Positions 41,601-55,585 of a DNA stretch of 64,000 nucleotides are shown piece by piece. Origin of the DNA: Prinia subflava (Eukaryota > Chordata > Aves > Passeriformes > Cisticolidae); contig NC_086266.1 of NCBI RefSeq assembly GCF_021018805.1, positions 2,852,001 through 2,916,000 of the forward strand. Direction: 5' to 3'. The notes under the pieces are model-generated. The model saw only the letters and a program-made list of their open reading frames with translations, was not told the DNA's origin and did no database searches. The position numbers and the translations under genes were made by a program. Each line of letters begins with the position of its first letter. The first letter of the stretch is position 1.

Positions 41601-44600
41601 TAAGCAAATGTGCATTGCACTAAAAAGAACCTTTTATGAAAGCACATACAGATAAAAACCACAGTAAAGCTAGTGTTTATTAAGAGATGCTCAGATTTAT
41701 TTCTTAGAGCAAAACTATTTTCCTCCTCCACTGGCAAAAATGATCTTTTTCTAAATTAATAAAATTTCCACCAGTACTGACATAAAATTGCTGAAATTTT
41801 ATATTTTGTAGAAGAACGTATTTTCCCATTTAGATGTTTAGTCTTAAAAAAAAACCCAACTGGATTCACATCAAAAAGCCTTTTTTTTAAAAAAAAAAAA
41901 AAAAAGGATTTCTGGTTTGTGGGTGGTCGGTTTTTTCCTACCAGTTATTATGAACAAATTAATTAACCATATTAATTAGCTTGGCTATTGTTACAGGATT
42001 TTATGGGTACAAAGAAGGATGAATCACGCATTTTGATCCACGCTTCCTATTGCTATCAAAAAGTTGCATTTCAAATACAAGAAAAAGCTTGTACAGCTAA
42101 ATCCCTTGACACGCCTGGAAATCACAGAGTAGGCTTGTACACCAATCACTTATGAGAGAGGATTTAATGTCAGTGGGTGAAGTTCAACACGGAGAGAAGG
42201 AGCAGCATTAACACAGCCAGAGCAGCCTTATCAAGGAGAGGTGGGGACTGTATCAGGCTTTATCTCCACCCTTTCAATGGGAGGGTGGATTTGATCTTCA
42301 CCACCTCCCTCCCTGTTTTCCACCTTTGTAACACCCAAGCACTCAAGCTCTGTGGTCTCAATCCAGAGACTATTGCTGTTAAAAAAAGCATCAGTTGATT
42401 TTAAAAGGCTATACAGATAAAGCCCAAAGAAAGTGTCATGGATTTCAGCTTCCAGGACTAAACACAGTATCAAAGTTTAAGTGTAGAATATGTATAATAT
42501 TATTCAAAAAAAGACAAAAAAGTAACACTGCTGGAACTCCTATCACTCTAACATCAGAAGAGATGTAACAAACAACAACTTTGTAATGCCAGATCCACCT
42601 TTTCATTAAAATTACATTAAAAATAAAATGTGGTGAAGAAAGTTAAAAAGCAGTATATGACTTCTGCCAAGGAGGGAAGGATTAGTTGTCCTTTGCATTC
42701 TAAGTTTGAAAGTTATTATGACAGTCACAATACCTACTCAGAGCCTCAGATCTTTTTTGAATGATAGGAATATTTTCTCAAAGGCTTTCAGCTACAAAAT
42801 AGCCCTCAGATTTCTTCCTCTACAGCACCTGTAATTCAAAAACATTACTGACAAATAAAGCTGAAAGCATTAATTTTATTTATAAGTGAAAAATTTCAGA
42901 TGACTGCCCTGAAATCCAATAATATTCTCCTGTTTCAAGAAAAACACTGTACTCTAATTACAGTGGGTGATAAAACTGAATTAAAGGAACAAGATACTGT
43001 TTTAGCTACTGATGCTTTTTAACTACCTCTCATGCCTTTCTAGTACTATGACATTTTCAGTCACATTTCGTTTTCACACAACTGCTTTTTCCACTCAAGT
43101 TCAAAGGAAGATCAACCCATTTAATTTCATCTATTCCTCCACTGTAGGCATCGAATGCCCATCTCAGCCTGCTCCTCACAGATGCATTTCCTTGTGAAAA
43201 TAATCCAGACCATGTATGTCAGCAAGGAATCCTCTGCCAAGCCACAAAGACCACATCTCAGTAACTCCAGAATGGAAATGCTGCTGTCTACCTGTTTTAC
43301 ACCTGGATTCATCCACATCTCTCCAGTGCTTTGGCCATGGATTATTGAAAAGACAAACAGTTTTACTGAGCTCCAAAGCAGGCTGAAACATCCAATTGTT
43401 CTTCCTGTGGTGGACTCCAGACTGGGGGAGCTGCACCTTCCAACTCTTGGCCGCTCCCATAAACTACAATTTAAACCCTATTGAGATCCTGTTGCAGATC
43501 TGGGCCTTCCCAGATATGGAATTATTCTGCTATTTCCTATCTAACAAAGGTGTCAGAACAGGCTGATGGTGATATTTCCCCTGCCTCTGGACCTGCTGAC
43601 ACCCTGCTCACCAGGCTGCCAAGCGAGGCGTGACCGCAGTTACTTTAACTCTGATGTGGTGTAACGTACAGTTGTTACTACAAATACAGCCCCTTTCTTA
43701 AACCCAGCTTTTTATAAACTCTGCACCTGTGCAAGTACAGAACAGCAAATCTGGGGGCTCCACGACAAGCAGTCCTGACTCCCAGACTGGATTGGAGTAT
43801 CGTGCTCAAATATCACTGACTGAAACTGCAGCCACACACAGCACCTTCCACCACGACCTCTCTCTGTGTCTATGTGTTTATTTTACACTAATCACTAAAA
43901 CATCACGGCACAAAGTGCTATGTTATCTCTGTATCTGTCTCAATATCTATAATTACTTTCTCTTTTGCAAAAAGTAGGACAGGGAGTTGTAGCCCTCAAA
44001 GATTACAGACACCCATCTTCCTAAGCCTGACTAAGCCTAAACACACAACAATTATAAGATGGTAAACAGCAGTAATTGTACACTAAATGTCTTTTTAAAG
44101 AGCCAAATGTGCACTTAAAGTTTAACTCCCACTCACTGCTGCTCTAGAACAAACACTAAATTAGTGAATACAAAACTAAAAAAAAAAATAAAAAAGCCCT
44201 GCAGCATGTTCCTCAGGCAGGAAGTAATTCTATTTCCCCCCCACCTTCCAACCTTTGTAGACATAATGCAGAATAGTTCCAATAAAGCACTGCCTGCAGT
44301 AAAAGCATGTGATGATCTTGCAATCCAAACTAAAGTGTGATAATTACCCTGCATTAAAAGACAAGAGGACACCCAGAGAAATAAACGACCCTCACCCCGC
44401 AAAGAAGTGCAGCTGCATTCTAATTTATCAACAGTCAATTTATTACCTCATGCACTTTCAAACAAGGGGGTTTTATCTGCACCTGTATGTCTCAGTAAAG
44501 TGCAGCTATTTTCATGACCACTACAAGCAGTTAAGGCTTCCTCTTTTCACTGGAACAGGTGGCAGAAAACCACTCAGCTATTTCTGAGTGCATCAAAAGC

Positions 44601-47600
44601 AGCTCTGAGGTGTCACTGCAGCCCCTTCCCAGTGAGATTACAGCATCCTGAGACACTGCAGAAGTCTCATGATGCATCTGCCTTTTGCTGGATTGGTGGG
44701 AGATTGCTTTGGGAGTGTTCTGGGAAGGAGAATATTACCTAGCAAGAATGAATGCAGAATTCAGTCCCTAGATGCACGGCTAGATGACAGTGGGAATCAC
44801 ACACAGGAATAAGGGATTCCCCAGCTTCCTTCTGGAAGTGGCCAGACCTGAGCACAGAGGAAGAACCTTGTTTTTCCAGGGACACTTGATAGGACACCAG
44901 TTTCCAGATCTGTTTGCCTTGCCCATGAACAAGTGCAGGGAGAACGGGGAAAAAGAATTAAAACATCTTACAAAGTAATAAAATGTAGCTGTGAAATGAT
45001 ACGAAGCTGATTGTTCTTGCAGGGTGTTACTGTGTGACAGCTCTCCTGACAATTAAAAGGAAGAGGTTGTGTACACTAATGGCAATGTCTAATTATGGTA
45101 TACATAAAATACACTACAAATACTCCAGCATTCCCAAGAATGTCTGTGACATTTATTGCTAAGAGCTATCATGTTTGCTCCTTCCATGTCCATTTCCATG
45201 TCTCCACTTATAACACCGAGCACTTAACTAGAAAATTCCCTCCTCCCAAGTAAAAGAAAACATTTTCATACTGATAAGAGTTTTTCTTGTACATATGAAA
45301 GCTAGTTGAAAGGTCTTTATGTATCTTCACAACTACAAGGCCCTGAGGCCAAGCCTTTATTCCAGTGTTCATTTTGCAAATACAGAGTAAGGCAGAGAGA
45401 GATGATCAGCCCAGAAGGTTCCAGCCAAAGCACAGCACCCTTTAACTGGAACTCCCCATCTCCCCTACACTGGTTGGTACTGGTATTTATTTTCCAGCAT
45501 TTACTACTGTAATAATGGCAGGAGACAAACAGGCCACACTACTCTGTGCCCTGCAAACACGACAAATGGCCACAGAGGGATTTCACTGCAGTACAAAAAC
45601 TGTAAGAACTGTCCCTGCATAAAGCATCACAGGACAGGGGAGAAAGGCAGAAGATACTCTGAAAAGTTTACGTTTTTCTATTTTAGGAGTAGAACTTGAG
45701 CATTTGAAGCCTCCCCAAAATGCAAGCGTTAGATTATTTTGTTTTGAAGCACACCATGACTCGGAACATAGCAGTTAAGCAAATCAGCACCTGCCAAGCC
45801 TACTGAACTACTCTCTATTTAACCAGAATTTACATTTGGTTCAGTCAATTAATATAAGCCTTATCAGGTTCATGATAATTAGCACACTTATTAAGAGAAG
45901 TAACAGCAGTAGAAATGGTGTCAGAGAAGAGCTTTGTTGTAGTTTGTCCTATCTGATCTCACCTAGTGATCTACTTGCTCTTGTACTGCCAAGGAGACCC
46001 ACTTGTTCTGCTCTTAAACCAGACAAATTACAGTGACAAGAAGCAGGCTCAGGGTAGCTTCCATTCACAGATCACTTTAAGCACTTTACAGGTCATGTGC
46101 TATTAAACTCTCTACCAATTTCTTTTGGCTTATCCAAGGCTAAACTGTTTTAATTGGAGGAGGAGGACTTTTCTTGTGCTTTGTTTTGCTTGCCTTTTTT
46201 TTTTTAATTATTATTCCCTTCCTGTTTTATTTTTACCATGAATAGTTGAGGGCTGTTGGACCAAAAAATATTTTTAATCAACAAGGGAAAAAATCCACTT
46301 TTGCTTTCCTTTGCTTCACACATATGGCTGAAGTGTACTTTAACATGGGCAGACTTCTTTAAGCAAGTATCACTTGGAGCAATCAATAAGGCAACTTTTT
46401 GGTAAACTGTTTCAAAGGTATCCTTTAATGGCATAAATATACAGGTACAATTTAGACTCTTCACACAGAAGATGCCCTCTTGCCCACCATTCCAGAACTT
46501 CAAGAATTTTAACAAGATTTGTCAAATTCCAGATCATTGTTTATACACATACACACTTTTTTGTGACTGTCTTGAGCTGCAGGGTCATAAGGGTATAATT
46601 CACAGTGCAAAGTAGTGTTTTAAGAAAATAGTAACTCAAAGCATAATTGCTGGGTTTTTTCCCCCAATTTAAACTGATCATTTTCCTTTTCTCTTAAATT
46701 CATAACCACAAAGCCACATCATTAGTTCAAATTATTCTGAGAATAAGGCTAAAAGTTAATATACTTTGACAAAATTAGCCACTGCTTTAACAATAAAGGG
46801 AGTATTGAGCTATCCTTCACTTATCACTGTTCTTAACTATTTGATATTAGATAAGACCTGGAGAAAAATGAAATCCTTAAATTGTACTGTGTGGCATATT
46901 CTACAGGCAGGCAAGAGACTTTATAGAAGATGAGACAGAGCTATAAAGCAAAAGTCAAATCAGAAACAGAACCTTCATTTTAGATCCCTGGGCTTTTCTA
47001 ATGTTCAAGATAGACTGCAAACATTAGTTTAACATTCTCTGTTTTTCTAAGAGTACCTGCAGAAGCAGAGGCAATTGAATACAAGCTGAGTTGAACTGTA
47101 GTGAAGGTGTTTCCAGGCTATGTTTTTAAGAACACACTTGAAAGACTGGCAGAACAATCCAGTGCTCTGGTATTTTCACAAATTCAAAACAATGAGATAC
47201 TTAAGACACTATTCACACATTAAAAAAAATGGAAAAAAGAAACAATGGAGAGGAAAAACAAAGACTTAAATGTCTCTAAGTGGAAGAAACATTTCCCATT
47301 TCAACTTTAGCACTTTACTACTGGCATACAATGAAAAAAAAGTGCTTGTATATAACCCAGCCATGTCAGCAGCAAAATGAATCTGCGGGCTGTGCAATGA
47401 TCTAAGAAAATCTGAATGGGCATATGGGAACAGCTCATTTTGCAAGACCTCCAAAACCAACCTACTGATAAACACCGGAGGGTGCCTGACTGCCTGAATA
47501 CTCACATGCTTATTTGTTGTTATTCTTATTCATTACTGAGTCATTATTATTATTTAAGTGCCGACAATGCACTTGTGAACCAGAACAGATGCAAAATATC

Positions 47601-49899
47601 CTGTGCTAATGAGAAAATCAAAGCCTTTCTCATATTAGCAATTTCATATTATAGGATCTCTTTATTTTTGCCAATAAAGCACAAAAGTAATTAATACAGC
47701 AATATTTTCTTATTGTTCATGAGTAAAGCGAGTAAAACTGCTCAGATTCCGCTTTGGCTCTCACCCCTACCAGCACAAAATACAATAAATACTATTGAAG
47801 AATTCCTATTAAGACAGCTGCCAAATAAAATACAACAAAAATCTCTCATAAAAAGCCATTCTCTGTTTATTCAAAGATACATTCACTGCTCCTCACTGCA
47901 AATGAACAGTGTGGCACTGCTCTTTCATATTTAAACACTTAAGCTATAACTTATTGCTGTAACCATCTCACAGGGTAATTTTTTAACTGAAGGCTGGAAG
48001 GTGACATTAGTGCTCAGTGTATAACCAAACTGCGGGTCCATTCTTGAACAACAATTGGAACAATACACAACCAGCACACGCTTTTCACCCCCAAAATTAT
48101 GCTGCTACATATATGAGGATTCTGACATATGAGGATTCTCCCTGCAAAATCAACTTCCCACGGTGCTGCTGGAGCTGTGTCTGCTTCTCATGACCATGCA
48201 GCTTTCAAGAAAGGTCAGAGGTACTAGAGCTGCTGTGTGTAGGTAACCCTGAGGCAGAGGATACTTGAATTTAGCTGAGGAAGTTTCCATTTGGGTGCAG
48301 TGTCCCTTATCTTGCCCTGGGCAAACCAACCTGTGTGCAGTCCCCAGGTCTGGCCCCAGAAATTCTCCACCTCAGCAAACACCACTGCCCTTAATAGTTA
48401 ATTCCCACTGCACCACGGGAATGCGCACAACCAAAATCACTTTCGTGAGAAGTACAGGTTGTTTTTTTTCTCAGTTTCAGTAACAATCATGATTTAAGGA
48501 CAAAAATGACTCAGCTGTGACTGCAGGGCTCAGCAGTGAGCACAGCACTGCTGCAGAGACAACAAGTGACCATAGCTAAGCCCTATGGTCACTTCTCCTA
48601 AAACAAAGCATGAATATGTGAGTCCTAAAGTCTAATTCAAGGAGTTTGCTGGAGTCAGAGACAGGCTCAGTCCTGGGAGACAAATGGGTACAGTTCTGTG
48701 TAAACTCAGCTGTGTCTGCAGCCACAGCTTGCAGGAGGATCCCTCACCTAGAGAGGAGCCTGACCACAAGTTTTATACCAAAACACTCCCACCAAATCAA
48801 AGTATGTGAGCAAAGCAGCCAAGATCTAAATGCCAGAGCCAGTTAAACTAAAATATGCATCGACAAATGAAAATGTGGACGAAGAAGTTTTGTCCTCAGC
48901 AAGTCCTCGGGAGGGGGAACTGAGATCCTCAGAAGCTGCCTTGATTAAAAAGACAACTGAAAGAGCTGGGTAGTACCTTCTGTTCAACATCAGAATGCAA
49001 CACAACCTCATGTTCAAAGACCAAGTCTGGCCTGAAACACCTAATAGGATTAAATAAAAATGGCAAGATCCTTACATACAAATAAGAAAACATCTATGAA
49101 AAGATCAGATACTACTTTTTGAAGGTCTACGTGGAAAAAACCGCTAGTTGTAACAGCAGCATCCTGTCAGTGACACACACTTCAACAAAAAGAATAAAAT
49201 ACACAAACAATAAATCAACCCTCCAGCACCAGTGGATTAAAAAATGCCTAGATTTGTAACTTTCCATTAAATACTAACTTAACAAAATCAACAACCATGC
49301 ATGTGAACTAGAAGAGTGGAAGTGTGACACACAGTGGAAGTGCGACAGATGAGTGACAGCTGATCACAAGTGACAACTCCCATTTAAGTCCAGAGGAATG
49401 CCCAGCCTTCACATCCTCTTAAATCAGCCTTAAGTCAACACCTGCTCATTGATAAGCACTCACTGGGTGCCCACTGACACGGGGTGAAGGGCTGGGTGTA
49501 CTGAATTCTGACACACACACAGGGCCACGCTGCTACGAGCCATCACTTCCAGATTTTTGACAGTCACCTTTGCCCACATCCCCGTTTACTCCTGGTATGT
49601 TCTTGGCCAGAACGTTCATAGCCCCTGGTATTATCCCTCCAAAGCTGTGACACATTCCCCACCACGGCTCTGAGAACACACTGACATTATAATATACAAA
49701 CATGCGGGGAAGATATACACACTCAGACACACCAGGGGATAAAACAGACTGGGAGGAAATGAGGAACTTTATGTTACTGCCTTTTCTAATGAGATAGAAA
49801 GTGGCAGATGTAAAGATTTCATTCAACCAACAATCTCTTTTATGATATGAATAAACTACTAAAACAGATTTAATCCTTTATAAAATCAGATTATAAGAA
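35661..49899. other. Intronic, nothing firmly recognised
   Basis: A long, mostly unique AT-rich stretch. G+C-richer CpG-poor pockets occur at 39550-40060 and 43540-43640. Weak hints of very old LINE/SINE DNA occur near 46070, 46900-47000 and 47540-47620, but none is strong enough to name. No exon of AFF2 or of another gene is seen on either strand. Confidence 0.5.
41881..41905. repeat. T8A17 run
   Basis: Eight T are directly followed by 17 A. A similar T10A8 block lies at 40733-40750. Such A/T-tracts bend DNA and disfavour nucleosomes; nothing else marks them. Confidence 0.85.
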
Positions 49900-50130
49900 G
49901 CAGACAAAATCACAACTTTATTCAATACGCCATCTTATCCAGTGTGACTAATGCATTATTTGTATGAAGCTAAAGTGGCGCGTTGGAAAGCTATGAAATA
50001 AATCAAATGCTCTACTTTATGTAATCTTAACAGACAGATCCCATTAGGATTCTACTCTGCATAGCTGTTGGTTAAAATCATTGACCAGTATCCTTATAAA
50101 TTAATCAACTGAGGTAATGCTGGCTTGGCT
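49900..50130. promoter_or_regulatory. Candidate conserved non-coding element I
   Basis: The block contains CAATACGCCATCTTATCC (the CCATCTT core is YY1-like), AAGTGGCGCGTTGG and TAAATTAATCAACTGAGG. CpGs are retained in an otherwise AT-rich setting. Confidence 0.33.
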
Positions 50131-51861
50131 GTCATCATTTGTTCCTAATCTACATTTAGAATTCACTTCAACTTTTCAAGCCCTTTAGAACAGGTTTATC
50201 AATTCTCTCACCCTTGCTTCAGACATCAACCTAACCGTTAATTGTTTACAAAAGACCCAGTACAATGGAACTGTATCTTTTATGTTCCTTTTCTTTCCAC
50301 AGATATCAGAGCACATATTGACACTGCATTATAATTAGTTAGAAAGATATTAAATCTTAACCAAACATTCTTGCCTGCCTCAGTTTTTTTGATGAGACCT
50401 TTTATCATTGAAGTTGAATTTGCAAGCAGATTGTGTGAGTTTACACAAGCGAGAATCATTACAAAATCTAAAATAACCCTGATCTGGTTGAAAGGCAGCT
50501 AGCAGAATATTTTTGGTTATAGATACAGGGGAGGAAAAAAGCCTCCTAGATATCAGGTTATTTGTGGAGCTCTAATGTGTTTTCAAACATATGACTTCTG
50601 TGTTATGTCTGTGTATTTTATGCAGTTTCTAGTCATGTTTGTTAGATGTCTGCATGTCATGTACTGCAAGATTCATGAGCAGTCTACAACCAGGCAAAAT
50701 TCTCACACAACAGCTTGTCTCGGGTAATGGGGAAAGAAACAGCAGAGTGAGGTGACAGGGGAGTGTTTTATTTATTACCCTGATGAGGATAACACCTAGT
50801 CATGGTCTACGATGCAAACGTGCTCAGTGTCCTGCTGATGGAGTTTATGATCCTGAATGAGTGCACAGGTGTTTCCCTGCACAGACACCAAAACTCTCTT
50901 TAACTACATTCCCTTATCCATGATCCCTCCATGGGCACACTAAAAACAGTCAGTTTGGTCAAGGGCTCTTTAAGGAGAGAAGGGAAGACCGAGCAGTAAC
51001 AAAAAACATTGCAACAGATTGCATAATAATTCTGGAGCTCTACCACAGAGTAGGTAAAGGTCATCTGCTCCCAAAATGAAACGAAAAAGAAAGGGAAGCT
51101 GTGGCTAAATATGGTTTAGAGTTTACTAAATCAATGGAAAACTTCAACCAGCTGCAGTGGCCTCCAGCTCAGCCCTCTAGTGCAAATTCACTGGTCCACA
51201 GACAACTATCAAAGCCACAAAGACAATATTTCCAAATATGTACGACACTAATCATCTCCCTAATTGCCTAAAAATGATACACAGGATTTCATCAACATGC
51301 ATTCCCTTCTTCAAAGGCACATTGTTGATTTCAAAACCAAATTCCACCAACATAGTTTATTAAAACACGTATATGAAAATACCTCCTACTTTTCAGGGAC
51401 ATAAAAATAAAGACCATTAATTGGGTTTGCTGCCTGTTTTCCCTTGAACCTTGAAAGAAAGGACCTCAGAATAAAATTCTGCCCTGTATTCTTTTTTTGT
51501 CCAATCACAAGGATGTCCTTTTCCTTGTGCTTGCTGAACGCCACACAGTAATTTGCATCCCCAAGTGGTATAAATAGAAAATATGCTCAGTCTAATAACA
51601 TATGTGAAGAAAACTCATGGCCAGGGTAAACCAACAAAGCAGCAGCGATATGCTAGAAACAAAGGCAGCTGGCTCAAAGAGCAACAATGCCTCTGAAAAA
51701 CTGTGCATGTACTATTCAGTGAACCATCCAAGAGATGACGTTTGCTTAAGCTACAGCTGCATATACAAAGCTTTGCTATAAGATCTGGTAAATGAGAAGT
51801 CTTCTGGAGTAACAAGAAGGTTCTGTCCTCAAAAGGTCCACGGCCTTCACTGTCCAGCTAT

Positions 51862-51960
51862 ACTAGAATTGGGTTCAGAATTGGGCTCTGAGGGGTTTTT
51901 CCACGTGAAAATTATATGAAGTGTGCACACTGTAAATAAATTCTGCCCTTAAGAAGGGTT
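51862..51960 (+). repeat. Dispersed repeat, copy 1
   Basis: The segment centred on 51872-51904 shares a nearly exact 33-nt core, differing by one T in a T-run, with 55599-55632 in the same orientation. Weaker similarity extends right: CCACGTG versus CCACATG, then GTGCACACTG versus GCGCACAGTG, then AAATTCTGCCCTT versus AAATCTGCCTTTT. That pattern fits two diverged copies of one interspersed element of about 100 bp or more. I do not recognise the family. Confidence 0.65.
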
Positions 51961-52620
51961 CTCTGCTTTGATTATCTTCTCTTGCACACGCTCTCTGCCC
52001 ATCTCCCACTATTCCTCTTTACAGGCTTGCCTTCTCCCTGCTGATATATCTGCCTAGGTTTCTGTCTTCCTCTATCACCGTAAACATTCATAAACATTAA
52101 GGGACTTAACCTCATCACACCCCCACGGAATAGGAAGATATACCCACCAGACTTGGCAAGCAGTGAAGTGGAACTCAGCTGCATTCCTGACCAACCACGA
52201 GTCCTTCTGCAAGGACTTCTCTCTTCCCACTCCCCACTGTGTAAGGAGGGGTGATGACAATGGTTCCTCTAAAAGTCCACCAGCAAAAACTGGAGATGTC
52301 ACCCTTCTCACTTCACAAAAGGAGGTAAAGCAGAGACATAAATCAGTATTGGTTGAAGGGCCTGTGGCTAGAAATATCATCCCATTTTTCTGAACGTGTC
52401 TGATAACATCAGCACAAACGTTGCACCCAACACAAGGATCTCTGTGCCCCAGCTGTGCCACAGACAATCAACACCAATTTCTTTTCTTGCAGGTAAAGCT
52501 GTACAAGCAAGCCAGTGAAGGACTATGCAGCTAAAGTGAAGTTCAGAGCAGAGAAAATGTCAAAAGCAGTTCCCAGCTGACACCCAGGAAGATGAAAAAG
52601 TGAGCAGAAAGACCAGATAA

Positions 52621-52703
52621 AGGTAACTACACAGCTGTAGTTACCTTTGCTACCTTCTCCCTGTGCTTTGCACCTGAACAAAAAAAAAAAAAAAAAAAAA
52701 AAA
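52621..52703. repeat. Perfect 11-bp hairpin followed by A24
   Basis: 52621-52646 is a perfect inverted repeat: AGGTAACTACA, loop CAGC, then TGTAGTTACCT. A run of 24 A lies at 52680-52703, 33 nt further on. A hairpin plus oligo(A) can mark the 3' end of a small retroposed RNA, but no family is recognised, and the two may be unrelated. Confidence 0.6.
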
Positions 52704-53782
52704 GGCAAATCATTACAGAAGTAAATACCATTGCCTCACTTTGACAGATACCAAGTGACTTTCCAAAGGCAGAATCTAGCCACAATACCAGTGAGAGAAT
52801 CCATGTTCTGTTCCAAAAAATATATATTCACCTTGGTTTCACAAACTCAAAAACGACAGCAACCCTTTCAAGTACTACCAAAAAAAAGCAATGGAGCTTC
52901 ACTCCTTCTCCAAGCAACCACTAGCCCTCAGTCACTGGCCAATGCCTCAATTCCATCACCTACTCCTCTTCAAAGGCTTGCTGAAGACAAATGGGCTTTC
53001 CAATGTGCAACCAAGCAGAAAGCCATGAAAATCAAAAGGCTCCTTTTTGAGTAAATATGAGCTCCAAAGGCATTGTCTTCTCCCACAGAGGAGATCTATG
53101 AAAATGCTTACTATAGCATATGCAGAGTATTCTTTACAGCTCTGCCTCCCTGCTGACCACCAGCCCCAGGGCTCAGTCCACTTCCCATTACAATTGGCTT
53201 CACCACACCCACTGACTTGTATTGGAGCTCATTCAGGGACCCTAACTAATGAGTTTTTAAACACTTGTAGACAGAGGAGATAATTCCTCATCATTACTCT
53301 TCATAGGAAACACCAGGAAGAATGTCACTCCATTGTTCTACAGGAAAGAAACTGGAAGAAAAATCACCCCCACGTTGAAAGGAGGAGCCCAAAGTTTTTT
53401 AATGTGAACTGGCTGCCCCCTGAGCTATGGGGGTCTCACCTGAGAGTTCAGGACAGGGACCTGAAGCATGTGAAACCTTCTGAAAACTTCTTACTCTGGC
53501 ACCTCTGCAGACAGAGGTCCATAACCAGCAGACACGTAATGTTCCAAGGCAGAATTCTCAAATACAACTGTGGCTACTGAGAGCAGCACAGAAACAGACT
53601 CACCTAAACCCCCATTGCTGCAGGATCTCAGTTTCCCTCATGACACGAGACTGAAATAAATGGGAACTGGAGACCTTTATTGATAGTTTATATTTAAAGC
53701 TTTGCATTTGCTTTCTCTACTGACAGTTGTATGCTCTTTTTCCTCACGAGAGAAATCTTGACCTAAACCAGTAATAAAGGAC

Positions 53783-53799
53783 AAAAAAAAAAAAAAAAA
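53783..53799 (+). repeat. A17 homopolymer
   Basis: A run of 17 A follows AATAAAGG (53773-53780), again an AATAAA a few bases before an A-run. There is no recognisable retrocopy upstream. Confidence 0.8.
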
Positions 53800-54080
53800 G
53801 AACACGCAGACTTACATAACATACTGTTAACCCCAGACATAAAAACATTTTAAATAAAAAGCATTCCATTTTAAATAAATAGAAGGAAGCCACCTTCTCA
53901 GAACAGATCATCAGCCACCAAGGACTGCTCTGCTTTTACCCAGTGACACTTTCAGGTATCTATCCCTTTGCAGGATGCAAATACTAATACTATTCCCTAT
54001 CAAAAGAGCCTACACTTGGATGTCCAAGAAAACTTTTGAGCTACAATTGAATCCTGCCAACAGTCTGTGTAAATAAAGTG

Positions 54081-54155
54081 CCAAATGGAAAAAGCACTAG
54101 TCTCAGTAGCAAGTCTTCTGCAGGTTTGAGCCCCAGGCACTGGCAATGTAGAGCT
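54081..54155 (+). mobile_element. MIR-like tRNA-derived SINE relic
   Basis: ATGGAAAAAGCACTAG at 54085 resembles the MIR phrase GTGGTTAAGAGCACGGG. GGTTTGAGCCC at 54123-54133 resembles a pol III B box (GGTTCGAATCC), and the spacing between them is as in the MIR head. The A box is poor and the conserved core downstream is not clear, so this is a decayed relic at best. Confidence 0.45.
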
Positions 54156-54881
54156 ACAGAATTTACTCATTCCACAACACCATGTACACCCACACCATAC
54201 AAAAATAGCTATTATAATACTTGCCAAAGGAACAACTCAGTGATTTTTAACTTGGTGCTCTATATTGTTTTCTTCTTTGCTGGTTGTTAATACCCCACCC
54301 CTATAACTACATATAATTATGAGTGGGCTGTTTATGTCTTACTATAAGTGGTAGCACCATGCAGCATGTGAGTCAGGGATCTGAACTGCTGACTACAGCT
54401 CCTCACAAAACAAGTCTTACACACCACACACAGTAAATGGCATTCCCTATTCTCTGCTCCACCCACAAGGAAAATCAGATTCCAGTTGTGGTGTCACCTC
54501 CAACTCTCCTAAAAACTCACCATCCTCATCATCACTCACATGAAATAAGGACTCAACAATCTCCAGTAAAAAGACACAGATCAACAGCTGAGGTCACAAG
54601 GAAAAAAATTTTCCAAGTGAGAGTTTTCTTCTCTCAGTGGCTTGATTTGAATACGTTCATAAAATATTATTAAAACATGATATACAGTTTTACTAAAGAA
54701 ACTACTGTCTGGACCTTTGCTTAAAAGTCATAACAATTTATGTTGTTCTGCTGTTGTACAAGTTGAGAAATAGTCTCTTCATGATAAAACAGTTTGTAAC
54801 AGCTGGGAAGTTAACTGCAGGAAGTCTTGGGTTATTCCCTTACCTCAGCTCTCTCAATCCACATTACTTTTTCAACACTAC

Positions 54882-54960
54882 GAGCCCAACCTTGTAAACC
54901 CATCAAACTGATTGCACTCAATAGCAGTCCTGTTGAAATCCAGGGGCAATATACGATTTT
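54882..54960 (+). mobile_element. Fossil amniote repeat fragment (GGGCCCAATCCTGCAAACCC type)
   Basis: GAGCCCAACCTTGTAAACCC, then ACTCAATAGCAGTCCTGTTGAAATCC, follows the order of an abundant ancient amniote repeat with GGGCCCAATCCTGCAAACCC, a GAGTAGTCC core and ATTGAAGTC. It is a short and strongly decayed match, judged from memory of the consensus. Confidence 0.42.
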
Positions 54961-55585
54961 TATAAAGTTTCTTTGAGACTGGATTCCAGTACAGTGCATT
55001 TGAAAATGAGCCCTTGAGCTCAATCCTCCAAAATTTCCTCACAAATAAAGATTTAACACCATAAGCCCTTCATGAGAACCTTTGGTCAAACAACTGTCTC
55101 ATTAGAAGTTATTCAAGATGGAGCTTAAAAGCTGCTCACACACACACTGCCATCCTTCTGCTCATTTTTTAAATCTCTACAGCTTTCCATTAGTCAGGAG
55201 TAATGTACCTTCTGACCTCTGACCAAAGCTATTAGAACAATTTAAACAAATATTTTGGTTACAAAGCATCAACACAGAACATTCAGTAACAATAAAAGGA
55301 TGAAAGAGCTGTCTTTTAGAGTCGCTGTTGTCACTTCCTGACCATGTTATATTATGGAAGGTTATACTAACTTGACATCCTACTTGATTTACTATCTTCT
55401 TTCTCAACGCTTAAGAAAGAATTTGCAACATTGCAAAACCCAGAATTGTGGCACATTTTCAGTTTTCAGTGTTAATGGATGTTTGATGGCTGTAGAAAAT
55501 CCATTCTGTTAACTGCAATCAAGAGAAAAGATTCAAGCTTTCCCCTCCATTTTTCTTTTCTTTCCATAAAAGAAAGGCAGTAAAT

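Noticed and set aside
46840..47010. Possible L2/L3 LINE 3' end (AAAGTCAAATCAGAAACAGAACC, then AGATCCCTGG)
   Set aside because: Similarity to the consensus phrase is partial and scattered; not strong enough to annotate without a profile search.
47530..47640. Possible CR1-L3 piece around TTATTATTATTTAAGTGCC
   Set aside because: The TTATT run is low complexity and the following bases do not follow the consensus well.
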